Source: Diphasiastrum complanatum
Lineage: Eukaryota > Streptophyta > Lycopodiopsida > Lycopodiales > Lycopodiaceae
DNA length: 64,000 nt
Assembly (NCBI GenBank): GCA_029204225.1
Contig: CM055113.1
Location: 13,590,906-13,654,905, forward strand
Reading direction: 5' to 3'
The notes under the pieces are model-generated. The model worked only from the letters and a program-made list of their open reading frames with translations, ran no database searches and was not told the origin of the DNA. Of this stretch, positions 1 to 11,811 are shown piece after piece (the stretch's first letter is position 1; every line of letters begins with the position of its first letter). The position numbers and the translations under genes are program-made.

Positions 1-3000
1 GAGAGATCGAGAGGGCCGCGGACAGGCCTCGCGCACGCCAACCAGAGAGGACACTTAGTGCAAAAAGGTGCGTAGTGCTCGAAGGGAGCACGGTTCGGTG
101 CACAAGAGAATGGAAGGCCGTCGGATCTTATGGAGTTCACATCCACGGTAGAGATCACGTTGAGAGAGGAGCGATTTGGGCCATAGAAAAGGGCAGCACC
201 ATTGGATATGTGTGAAGTGGACCCAAAGGGCCATGAAGGGCCAGAATGAAGTTTCTTCAATAAAAATTTTCAGACTGAAATGCTAAAAGGGACCCGAAGG
301 GCAGAATAATGCTCTTTCTTCATTAAAATTTTTCAAAATGAAAATCCTGTTCATTTTTGCAAGGAAAATGGTTTTGGGGCTAACTATAGCTAGAGGGCAC
401 CTTTTTTGGCCATCCTTGGGCCAAAATGACCCCTGAAACTAGCTGCTCAAAGCCAGCAGATAGAGCGACATCATAGAGCAAGGAGAAATATTTTTTGGGG
501 AGTTTCTATCACCATTCTATCAAGCGGAGTGCGGGTGACCTAGTGATGGGCTACATTCGCCATTTGGGTACCGTAGGGCCAAATTTGGGACACTTTTTGG
601 CTGGTAAAACCTGCTACAGGGCAGTACAATGAGGCATTATCACTTCGGAATCATTATTACTTACTCCTGATAGGGTATCAGGGTGCTTAAAAGCAGTAAA
701 TGCAATATGGGGGCGAATGGTAGCGGAAATGTGTGGAGAAAGCTAGTTTTGGCGACGGAAGTGCAGTTTGGCGGCGTGACTACTCATCATTGGCGACAAT
801 TTTGAGAGGGCAAGCAATCACAGGTAAGAGGTAGGCATGGTATGCCAGTTACATGTGAAAAATTCTTGTGATCAAGTTCAACTTTTGGGGTTCGAACCAA
901 CCAACGTCAAGTGGCATTTTGGGGGAACGCTCTCACAGGTATGATCGACAGTGGCATTATCGAGTCAGGTGATAGCTGCATTGACACACGCATTTGTAGC
1001 TTAGAAATTTCTCATTCGGAGAAAAATATGGGCTATCTTGGAGGTACACACATATTGGCGATCACGGGTGATTGAAGTGCCAAGTGGTGCCAGTTGAAAA
1101 CCATTGGGCAAGATAGCGGACTTGCATTGGACAAGCTATGTGTGGGACAAGCAGAGGATGAAGAACGGGTCAATAATCACACTTTGGATGCTCTTGGTGA
1201 GTGGTGAGTGTGATGATTTTGCGGTTTTGCAGTCGGTAAGTCAATTTTGATCAAGCCATTGTAGTTGTGGAGCAGTGTATCAGGTTTGTCATTAAGAGAT
1301 ACACCTCAACTGCCAATTTGGATAAGTCAAGTCAATTTGCCATATCAATATTGCATCAGGGATGCAGATTTCAGTGATGGCAAGGTGTAGATCATTTGGT
1401 TTGGGCCATGGAAGATCTCACAGGTTCACTTGGAGGGATGTTGGCATGCACAGTCATGTGAGGGACTTGATGGTGGCTTTGGAGTTCACATCTCAGTGTA
1501 TTCTTAGGGAGTGGTTTGGAACCATTCACAGGAGCAGCTTTGAGGTAGTTTGGGGAAATACAGGTGGGCACTACAGGGTAGATGCTCAGATCTTTGTGAT
1601 CAGGGATGGCATTGAAATACCTAGTAGAGATAGCACTGCAAGATGACATGGGATGATCATCAGGGGACAGCTATTTCATATTGGACTTGAGTCATTGGCA
1701 TGGACAGGACTTACAGGTGGGATTCATGATGGATTCAGGAAGCTGCAAAAGCAAATGGTCAAAGCGTGAAGCTTTGAGAGCCAGCTCTAGATTGGAGAGC
1801 TCATGGAGATCGCACGGGGTGTGATCAGAGGGCAAACACTATGATGGGTGTTTTGCTAGCGATCTACTGCACGAGACATTGATGGTGAGGACTTCATGGT
1901 GTGCTCATTTGGGAGTACAGGTTGGCATTACAGTAGGGGACCAGTCATTGGCATTGGCATCAAAGGGAGGCATCTACCATCACGAGCGTGGATAGGCTAC
2001 CTATAGCTTTCATGCATTTGGCTATATTTGCAGGATTCTAGGCTTGGCACAGGTGTTGGAATTTCCATGGTGCAGATTCTCAGGTGGTGAGATCATGGGG
2101 AAGCTTAGAGGAAGTCACTCAGAGCCATATACCTCAATATGATCAGGGAGACAATAGTCTCGGAATCCCATGAGCGACGACTCAGGGATATGCTTGCGGT
2201 GGCATGGTGTCAGGTGGCACATAGCCAGGGAGAGCGAGCAGATGCTAGGAGCCAGGTGGAGCAGGTGATGCTTTGGAGTTTGGCTTGTCTAGCAGAATGG
2301 TGACCAAGATTGGAGACATCAGGTGAGCATAGTATGTGGATGACGAGTCCATTGGGGTGGCACTCAGGGAGATGCTACAGTTGCTCAGGTATGATATGTC
2401 ATTTGATGTATGGATGATGTTCTTCAGCTGGTGCATCATGGTGATCTAGGGATGGGTCAAGCCTACTCGGAGGTAGGTGGCATGGAGTGTACCTATGGTG
2501 GTACATATCCTGAGGGCATGGAGAGCATTACGGAGTGATGTGGATCCAGCATGCCCATGGTTGTGAGCCGACAGGGATGGAGATGGTTGCTCAGGGAGTG
2601 ACAGGTGATACTTTGGCAAGTAATTAGGTGAGCTGCATGGTTATATGCATAGTAGTCTCCAAGTTGGCGTCACATGTTGTTGTTATCCATCATTATTTGG
2701 TAAGCAGGATGCAGCTTTTGGTTAGATCCAGTTGGAGTCTAGTTTCACTATAGGTGGACAAATTCTTGGAGAGCTATCAGCGAGTAATGGATATTTGGTG
2801 ATCAGATGGTATATGGTACAAGGTCCTGGAGCTATCCTACCTGATATGATATGGATCGCGGATGAGTTATTCATCACGATAGTGGATCTAGTTTGCATTT
2901 GCTTTGGCTTGGACACTATGATGGATGTTGTGGGAAGATAGGCTCCTTGGTGGGAGGCCTATATACTGGTCAAATCAGAGTTGGCAACGTCAAGCATGGG

Positions 3001-3540
3001 AAGTTGAGCCTACATGGGATCATCATTAGTATCTCTGGGAGATGGGCGAGCTACTCAAGTATAGCCTATGGTGAGGTTTGTGTACATTCATTCATTGGGT
3101 CCTTGGTAGACTCTTGTGCTTGGAGCATGGGGAATGGATGGGGATCAATTTTCAGGACTTATTGGACAGTTGGATATGCTTGGACGTGAGGGCATCTTGG
3201 TTACAGGTGTGGGCCATGGTTGGAGACTTGATTTGGAGACCAATGGTGTAGCAGATCTACAGGTGACACAGGTGTTGGTACGACAGGATTCCACAATTTG
3301 GACAGGCCTTGGTCATGTATTTGACGCTTTATCTGTCGCGGGAGTGCGTGCGTGGGACTGATTCTTGTGTCCTCACTCCGTCTTCTTTATCGCGAACAAT
3401 TTTCTGTCTTTTAATTTTCTTTTGTGCGGAAGCCCTTATAGGATCTACGCATCATAGAACATATTCTATTCTAGCAATCATGATCTACAGCACAAGACAA
3501 GATGCACGAAAATAGAGTGACCGAATTATTAGTTTTAGTT
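1..3540. other. G-rich non-coding region, no gene recognised
   Basis: Only short ORFs without recognisable domains occur here. The plus strand is G-rich with recurring 'cacaggt' and 'ggtggcat' words, a texture similar to the non-coding interior of the LTR element at 21.7-24 kb. By inference this is degraded internal or LTR sequence of a non-coding retroelement. I found no primer-binding site, polypurine tract or paired terminal repeat in it, so the assignment is weak. Confidence 0.4.
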
Positions 3541-3889
3541 TAGAATGAATTTGTCAGTGTCATGCTCGTTGGCGGAATGACATTCTACTCTTTCTCCGTG
3601 TTCTGCTCGTTGGCAGACTTTCATGCACATCTATGGTTTCTTTTCTTTCTTACTCTATTCACTACGTCTCTCTCTGTCTCTTACAGATCTCTGTATTCAC
3701 ATATTCTATTATGATCCAGAGATGATCGTTTATACCTCCACTATGTGGAGTTTACAAGATAGCTAAACATAGAATCACATCACTAGTTAATGCTAATCAA
3801 CTAGTTAGTTAGTCTGTGTCGTTTCAGCTAGGCGTGAAGCTCGTTGAGCTGCCAGCTGACAACATGAAAGATTTTCCTTCGTCTGTTTT
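3541..3889 (-). repeat. LTR-like direct repeat, left copy
   Basis: This ~349 bp segment is a near copy of 7450-7808, in the same orientation. Shared landmarks include 'gctcgttggcggaatgac', 'ttacagatctctgtattc' and 'cactatgtggagtttac'. The two copies flank a minus-strand copia pol relic, so they are probably its LTRs, this one at the 3' end. The left copy lacks about 9 nt present in the right copy after 'tctgtgtcgtt'. It runs straight into RNase H coding sequence without a polypurine tract, which is odd for a real LTR. Confidence 0.6.
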
Positions 3890-4222
3890 GACAGGATCCT
3901 GGGACAGATAGATGGCACTCTGAGAGTCCATCATCATCGTGTTTGGCCCCTCTTGTGGTATCCTGATTGCCTCCAATATCATTTGTAGCCACACTACCTC
4001 ATTTGCCACTTTCGAGACTACGACATACTCAGCTTTGCAAGAGGATTGAGATACCAACGTTTGCTTTTTGCATATCCAGCTGATTGCAGCTCTGCACATT
4101 ATCGTATATCCTCCAGTAATGGACTTGCTATCATCTTTGTAGCTCGCCCAGCTTGCATCACTGTAGTGATGCAGCTCGAATTCTTTCTCTTCGTTTCTAG
4201 CTCTGTAGGTTAATCCAACATT
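3890..4222 (-). pseudogene. Copia RNase H fragment, C-terminally truncated
   Basis: The minus strand encodes the copia RNase H signatures ISWICKKQTLVSQSSCKAEY and MDSQSAIYLSQDPV. Translation then leaves the family consensus at about 3890, where the left LTR-like repeat begins, and the expected 'H.RSKHI..RYH' segment is absent. The domain would normally degrade the RNA strand of the RNA-DNA hybrid. Here it is an incomplete relic. Confidence 0.8.
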
Positions 4223-5218
4223 CTAGGTACCCTTCAGATACTGTAGAATTCGTTTGGCCATTTTCCAATGTGCTAGACTAGGATTGGAACAGAATTGGCT
4301 CAATGCGTAGACAGAGAAGGCCAGATCGGGTCTGGTACAAATTGTTAAGTACATCAGACTACCGATTAACCTATGGTAGGGTATACCTGCCATCTTTTGT
4401 TCTTCCTCTTCTGTTTTTGGGCAATCTTGTTTCGTGAGCTTGGCTCCAGCTATCATTGATGTGGCTTTCTCTTCACAGTCCATCATGTGGTACTGCTTCA
4501 GCACTTTTCTAGCGTACTCTGACTGACTCAAGTGCATTTTGCCATTTGTTCGATCTCTTCTGATATCCATCCCTAGGCATTTTGTTGCTTCTTCAAGATC
4601 TGTGATTTTGTAGTTTTCAGAAATTTGACTCTTCGTGTCTTTGATCAACATCAAGGAATTTTCTATCATCATCAAATCATCCACGAAAATGGTCAATATC
4701 ACAAAATCCTTTCCTATTCTTTTGATGTAGACATTACAGTCTGGTTGAGTAGGAATGAAGTCTAGAGACTTCAGAAGACCATCAAGCTTTTTGTACCAGG
4801 CTCGTGATGCATGTTTTAGACCGTAGATGCATCTTTGCAATCGACAGACATATTGTCTGTTGTCGGGGTCTTCATAGCCTTCAGGTTGCTTCATGAAAAT
4901 TTTCTCCTCTAGATCTCCGTGGAGAAAGGCTGTTTTCACGTCAATCTGGTGAATTTCCATATTGTACTATGTGGCGTATGCAAGGAGCAGCCTTATGCTT
5001 GTCATCTTGACCATGGGCGAATATGTGTCAAAATAGTCGATACCATATCTCTGCATGTAGCCCTTCGCGACAAGCCTTGCTTTGTAGTGGCCAATGGCGC
5101 CATCTAATTTCAGTTTCTTCTTGTACACCCATTTGCAGTCGACTACTTTTCTGTTTTCTAGCAGTGGCTCTAATGTCCATGCCTCGTTTTGCCTCATCGA
5201 CTCGATCTCTTCTGACAT
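4223..5218 (-). pseudogene. Copia reverse transcriptase relic
   Basis: Two open stretches (5218-4967 and 4960-4223) are separated by one TAG codon, in the place of a likely Gln before YNMEIHQID. Visible motifs are [30 protein letters not shown], the YGLKHASRAW block and the catalytic IFVDDLMMI. Both catalytic aspartates are present. The stretch ends with ARPDLAFSVYALSQF-like sequence (here TRPDLAFSV) and the ILQYLKGT block that leads into RNase H. Confidence 0.88.
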
Positions 5219-5437
5219 TGCCTATTTCCAGAATTCTCCCTTTGGACTCTAGATAGCTTCTTGGTATGTAGCTGGTTCTTCTGTGAAGTTGCAGCAATCA
5301 AACTGCGTGTCTTCGCTCCATTGAAGATTGTCAGAATAGCGGTCTGGAGGTCTTTTTTGTCTGGTTGACCTTCGAGATTCGTTTAATCGCTGCTCGAACA
5401 TTTCTTGTTCGTGGGAGCAATCCTCTGTTTCCTGCTG

Positions 5438-6400
5438 CTATGGAGTCTGGGGTCCTGCATTCTGATTTGATGATTGTCCTTGATCTCCCTCTTGAATAGG
5501 CAGCAGTGTGAAGATCTCATGGCCTCTTTCATCTTTCAGTCCGGGGAATGTGGACTCGTGGAACTTCACATCTCTGCTCAAAACAACCTTCTTCGTGGTT
5601 GGATCGTAGAGTCTGTACACACGTGTTCCGTTCAAGTAGCCGACCATGATTGTTCGCTGAGATTTGTTGTCGAGCTTGTTTCTCTTTTCCTTTGGAATGT
5701 GCTTGTATGTTGCACATCCAAACACTCTTGCGTATGACAGATTAGGCTTTCTGACTGTCCACATCTCGTACGGTGTTTTGTTCTTCAGCGCTGTCGTTGT
5801 TGATTTGTTCTGTAGATGTACTACTGCAGCTATTGCTTCAGCCCAGAATTGGCCTGACAATTGAGCCTGTGCCATCATGCATCTGGCTCCTTCGACTAGC
5901 GTTCTGTTTTTTCTTTCTGCCACACCATTGTATTATGGTGTGTGTGTAGGAGTAAATTGGTGTTCAATCCCCTGTTCTTCACAGAATCTTGAGAATTCTG
6001 TGCTTTTGTATTCACCTCCATTGTCAGATCTAAGGATCTGTATCCTTTTTGAGGTGTGTCGCGCTGCGAATGCCACGAACTTCTTGAAAGAATCAAATAC
6101 TTTGGATTTCTTCTTCAGGTAGTAGATCATGGTCTTTCGACTGTAATCATCTATGAACGTTTAGAAATATTGCAAACTTGAGAGCGAATCTGTTTTCATT
6201 GGTCCACACACATCAGAGTGGACAAGCTCAAGAACTTCCTGAGCTCTTCTTCCTTCATGAGTAAATGGATTCCGATGTTGCTTGTCTTTATGACAAGCTT
6301 CGCAGAACTCAGCCTCGTCTCTTGATATTCTGAGACCTGTGACAATGTCCTTTGTGCTCATGTCGTACAGGCTGTGCATGTTCAGATGATACAATCTCCT
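5438..6400 (-). pseudogene. Copia GAG-pre-integrase and integrase relic
   Basis: Three successive open stretches on the minus strand together cover the GAG-pre-integrase zinc region (FCEACHKDKQHRNPF, HSDVCGPMK), the integrase core (RSDNGGEYKS) and NGVAERKNRTL followed by RVFGCATYKHIPKEKR. The catalytic D-D-E residues can be seen in HSD, RSDNG and VAER. At 5933-5935 the minus strand has TAA where the family has Gln (TP-stop-YNG instead of TPQxNG). The order and spacing are those of copia integrase, but stops make it non-functional. Confidence 0.85.
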
Positions 6401-6469
6401 ATGCCAGAGCTAATCTTCATTTTTTGAAGCATTTAGTATGCTATCAGAGTTGTTGATTATTTTGGTCTG

Positions 6470-6802
6470 CTAGAGGTTTCCTTCTCTGCATCCGACCGTC
6501 AGCAACTTGTTTGTCGTTTTCTCAATCATACGGCAAGTGTTGCCGTCGAACAAAACTCGAATGCCTAGATCTGCCATCTTGGAGACAGATAGCAGATCTT
6601 TTCTAAGTGAGGGCACATAGAGTGCTCCTGGCAGCTTCGCTTGGCCTGACAGTGTTCGTAGTTGTAGAGAGTCGATGCCTTTGACATCGTGTCTGCTTCC
6701 TTCACCTAGAATCACCGCTCTGTCATTTTTGAGTTCGCAAAAGTTGATCAAGATCTTCTTGTTGCAGGTTATGTGGGATGTTGCTCCTGAATCGATGACC
6801 AC
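6470..6802 (-). pseudogene. Copia aspartic protease fragment
   Basis: The 110-codon open stretch starts with VIDSGATSHITCN. The Asp-Ser-Gly-Ala tetrad is the retropepsin active-site motif and matches the copia context (DSGATSH). It follows the gag relic and precedes the GAG-pre-integrase part, as expected. The stretch ends at a TAG on the minus strand near 6470. The active site looks intact, but the polyprotein around it is broken. Confidence 0.8.
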
Positions 6803-7449
6803 ATCATAGTCATGTTCGGAGTAGCTTGTCGAAGCTTTGTCGAGTATTGTGAAAGCTTCATCTCCTCTTTCTGCATCTTTGAAAGATTCTGCAACGTTTG
6901 TTTTTTCAGCTTTGTTTTTCTTTTTGGGTTGAATCTGTAGTCATATGCAGAATGCCCTTTCTTCTTGCAGTGCATGCAAGGTATTGCTGGATTGAACCAG
7001 TATTTGTCGGCTGTATGGTCGTAGGAAGAAGATTGCTGATTCGAGAACTTCGTCTTCTTGAATCTTGGCTTGTTTTTGTTCTTCTTCTTGCCTTTTGTGA
7101 AGAGAGCCTTCTCTTGATCACTGCTTCCCTCTCCTTCGTCTCTCATCAGTCTCTCATCAGCGACAAGACTGACTGCTTTGTCGAATGTCATATATGGTAG
7201 ACTCAGTATGAGCATTCTCAACGGCTGATAGGACGTCGGTAGATATTTCATGAAGTACATCAACTGCTATGGTGCTGGGACCTGGTGCTCCTGTCCTGAT
7301 GCAGTGAGTTGAGCGAAGATCGTTATGATCTTCTCAATATGCTGATCCAACTAATTGTCGTCCCACCGTATTGATTACAGCTGATTGTGAAGGTGCATGA
7401 CTGAAGCTGCAGTCCTCACTTCATACTTCTGCTTTAATCTTTCCCATGC
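6769..7449 (-). pseudogene. Copia gag fragment with degenerate zinc knuckle
   Basis: The minus-strand translation begins inside gag (AWERLKQKYEVRT, just left of 7440). It continues through a Lys-rich linker to a CCHC-like knuckle, CMHCKKKGHSAYDY, near 6970. The final Cys of the C-x2-C-x4-H-x4-C pattern is replaced by Tyr, so nucleocapsid zinc binding would be lost. In a working element gag forms the virus-like particle and packages the RNA. The gag start is cut off by the right repeat. Confidence 0.75.
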
Positions 7450-7808
7450 TTAGAGTGAATTCGTTAGTGTTACGCTCGTTGGCGGAATGACATTCTACTC
7501 TTTCGCTGTGTTCTGCTCGTTGGTAGACTTTCATGCACATCTATGGTTTCTTTTCTTTCTTATTCTATTTGCTATGTCTCTCTCTGTCTCTTACAGATCT
7601 CTGTATTCACATATTCTATTATGATCCAGAGAGGATCGTTTATACCTCCACTATGTGGAGTTTACAAGATAGCTAAACATAGAATCACATCACTAGTTAA
7701 CGCTAATCAACTAGTTAGTTAGTCTGTGTCGTTCCTACTTGTTTCAGCTGGGCGTGAAGCCCGTTGAGCTGCCAGCTAGTAGCACAAAAGATTTTTCTTC
7801 GTCTATTT
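7450..7808 (-). repeat. LTR-like direct repeat, right copy
   Basis: This is the partner of 3541-3889 and would be the 5' LTR of the minus-strand copia relic. It contains the motif 'tataaacgatcc' on the minus strand, which could be its TATA box. It directly abuts coding gag sequence at 7449, with no leader or TGGTATCAGAGC site between. That argues that the repeats include more than an LTR or that the interior was deleted. Confidence 0.6.
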
Positions 7809-8653
7809 CGTAATCTCCCATTTGCTTTCGTTCTTTTCGTAGTTTTCATTTCGCGTTCCTTTTTCGGCTTTGCGGTCCTGAAGATGTGTTTGCGATTCGC
7901 GATTGATTCGCGAATCGTTTGTGCTTCGAGTCAAAGACACGTTGACTGTCACGAATTGTTCTCGTATGTGCTTCGAGTCAAGGTCATGTTGACTGTCGTG
8001 AATTGTTCAACCTTTGTGTCTTGTTCGTGCTGCGACAAAGTTGTAGGAGTTCACCATTTCTGACATTATCATTCGTGTTGGTTTGCATGAGTGTGTGTGG
8101 GCTTGCATGTTGCCTTGTCACAGGAGTCTAAATCTGAGTCGAAGTTGTATGTGGTTGTGCATTTGCTACGTCAGGAACAAAGTAGTCATTTTATGCTCAT
8201 TGACTTGTTATTGTCTACTAGTTGTTTATCTACTGAGGGTGCAATCTTATGGTGGCAGTAAGATTTCCTCAACTTGAGCGTCAGTCGCTCATTTATGTCA
8301 GCTTTACAGGTTTGTGCTTGTAAGTGCCTGATAGGATGTCAGCCTGGCTAGATGGAGGATGTAAGTCTCATGGTGGCAGTGGGATCTCCTCAGTTTGAGC
8401 CATGTTGCTCATGTGGTCCACTTGTGGTCAAGTTGGATTGGAGACGAGTCAGTTGGTCGAGAGTATGGTAGACTCTCTGTATGAGCATTGTGTTTACATG
8501 ATACTTTGTGAGTCAAACTTGGTGGTTTGTTGGTGTGCTTGAGTGTGAGTCAAGTACATAGTAGCTATGATATGATAACATCTTTTGGACACTCCAGACG
8601 CTGCTGCAATATATTGTTTTTCACTCTTATCACATTTGAGCTTAAGGGAGAGA
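7809..8653. other. Non-coding stretch with two short internal duplications, ending in a polypurine tract
   Basis: No domain-bearing ORF was found. 'gtgcttcgagtcaa' followed by 'gttgactgtc.cgaattgttc' occurs twice (about 7920-7961 and 7969-8010). 'atggtggcagt.ggat.tcctca' also occurs twice (about 8250 and 8370). The segment ends in 'cttaagggagagag', a typical polypurine tract immediately before the LTR at 8654. It is probably degraded 3' sequence of an LTR element. Confidence 0.45.
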
Positions 8654-9116
8654 GTTAGAAATCAGAGTTAATCTGATATACATTTTATGTAAGCTCTAGA
8701 TGTAATGATGTAATTAGTGTACAGTTTATTTGGTTTACTGTATATGGTTGTGATCGGGACGTGACCCGTTAGGATATATTGATCGGGCACTGATCCCGTA
8801 GACGGCTACTTGGGTTAGCCGAGTAGCCACATGTAGGAAGAAATTAGCCTGTACAGTGATTTTGAGCTCATTATGCTATACTCAGGGGCATGTCTTGGGT
8901 TGTCAATATATGTGGCCATATTGGGCCTAACTCTAGTTTGGCAGGTGGTAGGCCAGTTTAGTGACACTTGTTGAGCCCATACAGTTTGGGGCTTTGCTAT
9001 ATGTACAATATTTCTTCATAATAGACTTAACTTTTGTTGTGCCATCTTTGAGAGCTTGTGAGGAGTGGCTATGGTGATTGTGTGATGTGATCTGCATACT
9101 GTACTAGATCCTAACA
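8654..9116 (+). repeat. LTR (3' or solo) preceded by a polypurine tract
   Basis: The segment starts 'gttag' and ends 'ctaaca', an imperfect form of the TGTTAG/CTAACA ends of copia LTRs. It follows the purine-rich 'cttaagggagagag' at 8641-8654. No matching second copy was recognised in the window, so it is a 3' LTR of an otherwise lost element or a solo LTR. Confidence 0.55.
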
Positions 9117-10471
9117 GAAGTTCAACTAACTGCACTTAGATGAGTCTTGATCCAAAAATGACTACAAAAATGAAAATTTTGCTATGAAATTGACAAATGA
9201 CGTCTGTGACCACTTTCCAATCCGAGCTATGGATTGAAAGTTATGCCAAATTGAAGATTTTGGCCTTAAATTGGCTCACAACTGCCCTTAAGCCTGAAAA
9301 ATGGCAATTATTGCCAAACTGCCATTTTTGAAAAATTTCTCCACTGCGCACAGATCTTCGATTTCAGAGATTTTTATATCAGCGCATAGCCCTTTGTACC
9401 AGTATAGCTCCCGTCTAGTCAGATCCCAAAAACAGTCTCTCCAGCTAGGTCAAAACATCACTTTGTTTTCTGCTTACCTGCAAAAAAAACTATAGTGGAC
9501 AGAGCCCTTAAGAAGAATGGGCCAGTTCCAAGGTCTAGGGGCACTTGTTGGACCCTTCAATCTGAAATGAAATTTGAAAAGAAGATTCTTCAATCAATCA
9601 TGGCCTTTGATCTAGTTTCATCTAGCGGTCTAGATTCAATAAGCATTGACCTCTGACACATGGTAGTCAGCTACTTGTGCACTTCCTACTGCTAGAAGGG
9701 CACTTCCATACACTAACAATTTTTAACAGCATTGGGTGCGTGGACCCGCGTTTCGCGAGTTTTTGGCCATGTTTCTAGGCGTTTCGGGCAGGTGCCTTGG
9801 TGTTTCGGCCATTTTCTGGCATTTCGGGTCAGTGGACAAACATTTTGGGACAGTTTGATGGTGTTTCGGGCCCTTTTGGAGGCGTTTTGGGCCTGTGTGC
9901 CACGTTTCAAACCTGTTCAGCACCTTTCCAGTATTAGAATGCAACCAACAAACCTGCAGAACATTGTTTTTCAGCCAAAAAACTTTGCTTTTCACTCAAA
10001 TCTCTACCAAAATCCATGATTAATGAGTTACAAATCCAACTCTCCTTGCAGTTGACTACCTCCCAACACTACTCTCACTGAAAATGATAGAGGATGGTGA
10101 GTTTTCCAGGCCTATCCTACTTGCTTGCACAAGTTTCACACACAATCACAAAAGTAGAGTAAAACTCAACGAAATCACAGTTTCTCAGTTCCTAAATGTT
10201 TCATAACTGTGAATGGCAGTACTAGACACAGTCTAGTGTGATTTGCAGTTTCCCAAATAAACAAATGAGGGATTTCTTGGCAAAACCCTCTCACAAATGG
10301 CACTTTTCACACAAAACTTGGAAGTATTGTAAAAATCTCCCAACTCAACAGATTTTCAATTTGTCTGATGCTAAATGTAATCACAGCTTTAAGTGTAATC
10401 ACAGCCGATTAGAACGGGAGAGCTGTTCCGCAATATTTCTGCTCTCTTCTGTCTCCCTTGCCCCATCAGAT
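9117..10471. other. Non-coding DNA with degenerate 'tttcgg' repeats, ending in a probable 5' LTR
   Basis: There is no recognisable gene. Between about 9730 and 9910 the plus strand carries loose ~20 bp repeats of the type 'gtttcgggc...'. The last few hundred bases before 10472 should be the 5' LTR of the old copia element, because a TGGTATCAGAGC primer site follows at once. The left border of that LTR could not be set. Confidence 0.45.
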
Positions 10472-10483
10472 TGGTATCAGAGC
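10472..10483 (+). other. Primer-binding site of the older copia element
   Basis: TGGTATCAGAGC is complementary to the 3' end of plant initiator tRNA-Met, the standard primer site of plant copia elements. It lies about 60 bases before the gag sequence at 10545 and marks the end of the 5' LTR. Confidence 0.8.
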
Positions 10484-10544
10484 ATAGCTCAAATAAACCG
10501 AGAGAGTAAGTTTGTTCTATTTGTATACTGTTATCACGTCTCAT

Positions 10545-10661
10545 ATAGGTAGCTCTTCATCTTCATCACTCAGTGAAGCTAGAGTCATTGACAAGTTCAA
10601 TGGTTCTTACTTCTACATTTGGAAGTTAAAACTTAGAATGATGTTGATAGATAGAGATCTT
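10545..10661 (+). pseudogene. Older copia gag, 5' part, interrupted by the nested element
   Basis: Translation gives a Ser-rich start, then EARVIDKFNGSYFYIWKLKL and RMMLIDRDL, the conserved copia gag N-terminus. The expected start ATG reads ATA at 10545. The frame stops at 10661, where a complete copia element is inserted. It resumes after 16795 with TGGGATGTAGTAGAAG, giving DLWDVVEANP across the junction. This pins the insertion to a single codon. Confidence 0.85.
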
Positions 10662-11656
10662 TGTTGGATTTATTTCCTCTAGTCACCTAAATCCCATTTT
10701 TAATCTGCCTACATTCATGCTGCATATTTACTTGTGTTGTCGCGTAGTTTGCATATTCACATGTAAATTCTCACAGGCGATGAAAAGATGAAAAGCAAAG
10801 GCTGATGTCACACCCTCTTCACGCTCATGCAGCTACGCTAACAAATTGCACGACGACTGCAGCCACCCACGATCTCCAACAGACAGCCAGCCACCCTGTA
10901 CTTTCTTCATCTACACACCTGTGACATTATGTATATATATATTGAATACCATTTGCGTATTCATTAACAACAAGGAAGAAGTTAGTAAGCGAGAGAGAAC
11001 GAAGAAGATAAGCTTATCAGAGGTAGACAAAAGTAGATGCTCTGTGCATTGATTTTTTAATTTGTCAAGAATAAGGTTTCATTTCTTTTACAGTTTGAAT
11101 AAGCTTCATAGGGCACGCGGTTTTGTCCGCTATTGTCTTGTGCTCTACCGCATTATTGACATGTATACTTGATATACTTAATCTGATACAGTTCTTTGTT
11201 CTGCGTTCAGATTTGTGTTAATATTGCTATGCTTATTATTCATTCTGTCTGATCTTTCTAGTTGCTCTTTCTGGTAATAGACGACTAACATTTAGTTTCG
11301 TCTTTCACGAATGTTTCGCGACTAATTATCAATCGAGCATTGTCTAGCTCTTCGCGAATCATTCACAACACATAATTTGTCTAGCTATTCGCAACAAATT
11401 ATTCTTTTGGTGCTTCATTTATTAATGTTTGGCTACGTAATCAAGAATGACCGTGATTTCCATCACTAACGTTTTGTTCATTCTGATAGGCATACTCATG
11501 CTTTTGGAGAGAGTCGCATAGCTCGTTCTGCTGTGCGCGAACAATTTTTGTTCGAGTTCGTTTCTCGTTCGTGTTCCTCTTACCCCTCTGAGCTAATTTT
11601 TTTTTTCTAACATACGACACCTTTCTCAACTCTCGCTACTCCCCCTCTCTTCAATA
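10662..11656 (+). repeat. 5' LTR of the nested copia element
   Basis: The ~995 bp LTR begins TGTTGGATTT and ends TCAATA, where the 3' LTR has CCAACA; the two tip differences are C-to-T changes. It contains a TATA-like 'tatatatatattg' near 10930 and T-rich blocks. It shares long near-identical stretches with 15783-16790. Confidence 0.93.
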
Positions 11657-11668
11657 TGGTATCAGAGC
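11657..11668 (+). other. Primer-binding site of the nested copia element
   Basis: TGGTATCAGAGC follows the 5' LTR with no gap and pairs with initiator tRNA-Met for minus-strand DNA synthesis. Confidence 0.92.
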
Positions 11669-11811
11669 TATTTTCATTGCTTGATAAGCTTCCACAATAC
11701 AAGACTCTACTAGCCAATAGAGAAATTGTTTTTTTGTTATGTATTTCAGCATCAGATTTTTATACTTAAGTCACTGATAGTTTCTCCTATCACTTAGACT
11801 AATTCCTCTAC

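Larger units (their letters stand above)
3541..7808 (-). mobile_element. Decayed Ty1/copia element, minus strand, truncated at both ends of its coding part
   Basis: Read on the minus strand the order is partial gag, zinc knuckle, protease, integrase, reverse transcriptase, RNase H, which is the copia order. The interior is flanked by direct repeats (7450-7808 and 3541-3889). The gag start and the RNase H end are missing, both exactly at the repeat borders, and there is no initiator-Met primer site. The reading frame is broken mainly by single stop codons and less by frameshifts. It is an inactive relic. Confidence 0.85.

Noticed and set aside
1362-3515. Several overlapping ORFs of 64-98 codons on both strands
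   Set aside because: No domains, no consistent frame and no coding context in G-rich, stop-poor sequence.
9723-10019. Overlapping 90-95 codon ORFs on both strands
   Set aside because: They run through degenerate 'tttcgg' repeats; both strands are open at once and neither has a known motif.
10472-10483. TGGTATCAGAGC and its reverse complements as tRNA genes
   Set aside because: Only 12 nt match the tRNA 3' end, with no cloverleaf around them; they are retroelement primer sites at 10472, 11657, 17649, 21692 and 26182.
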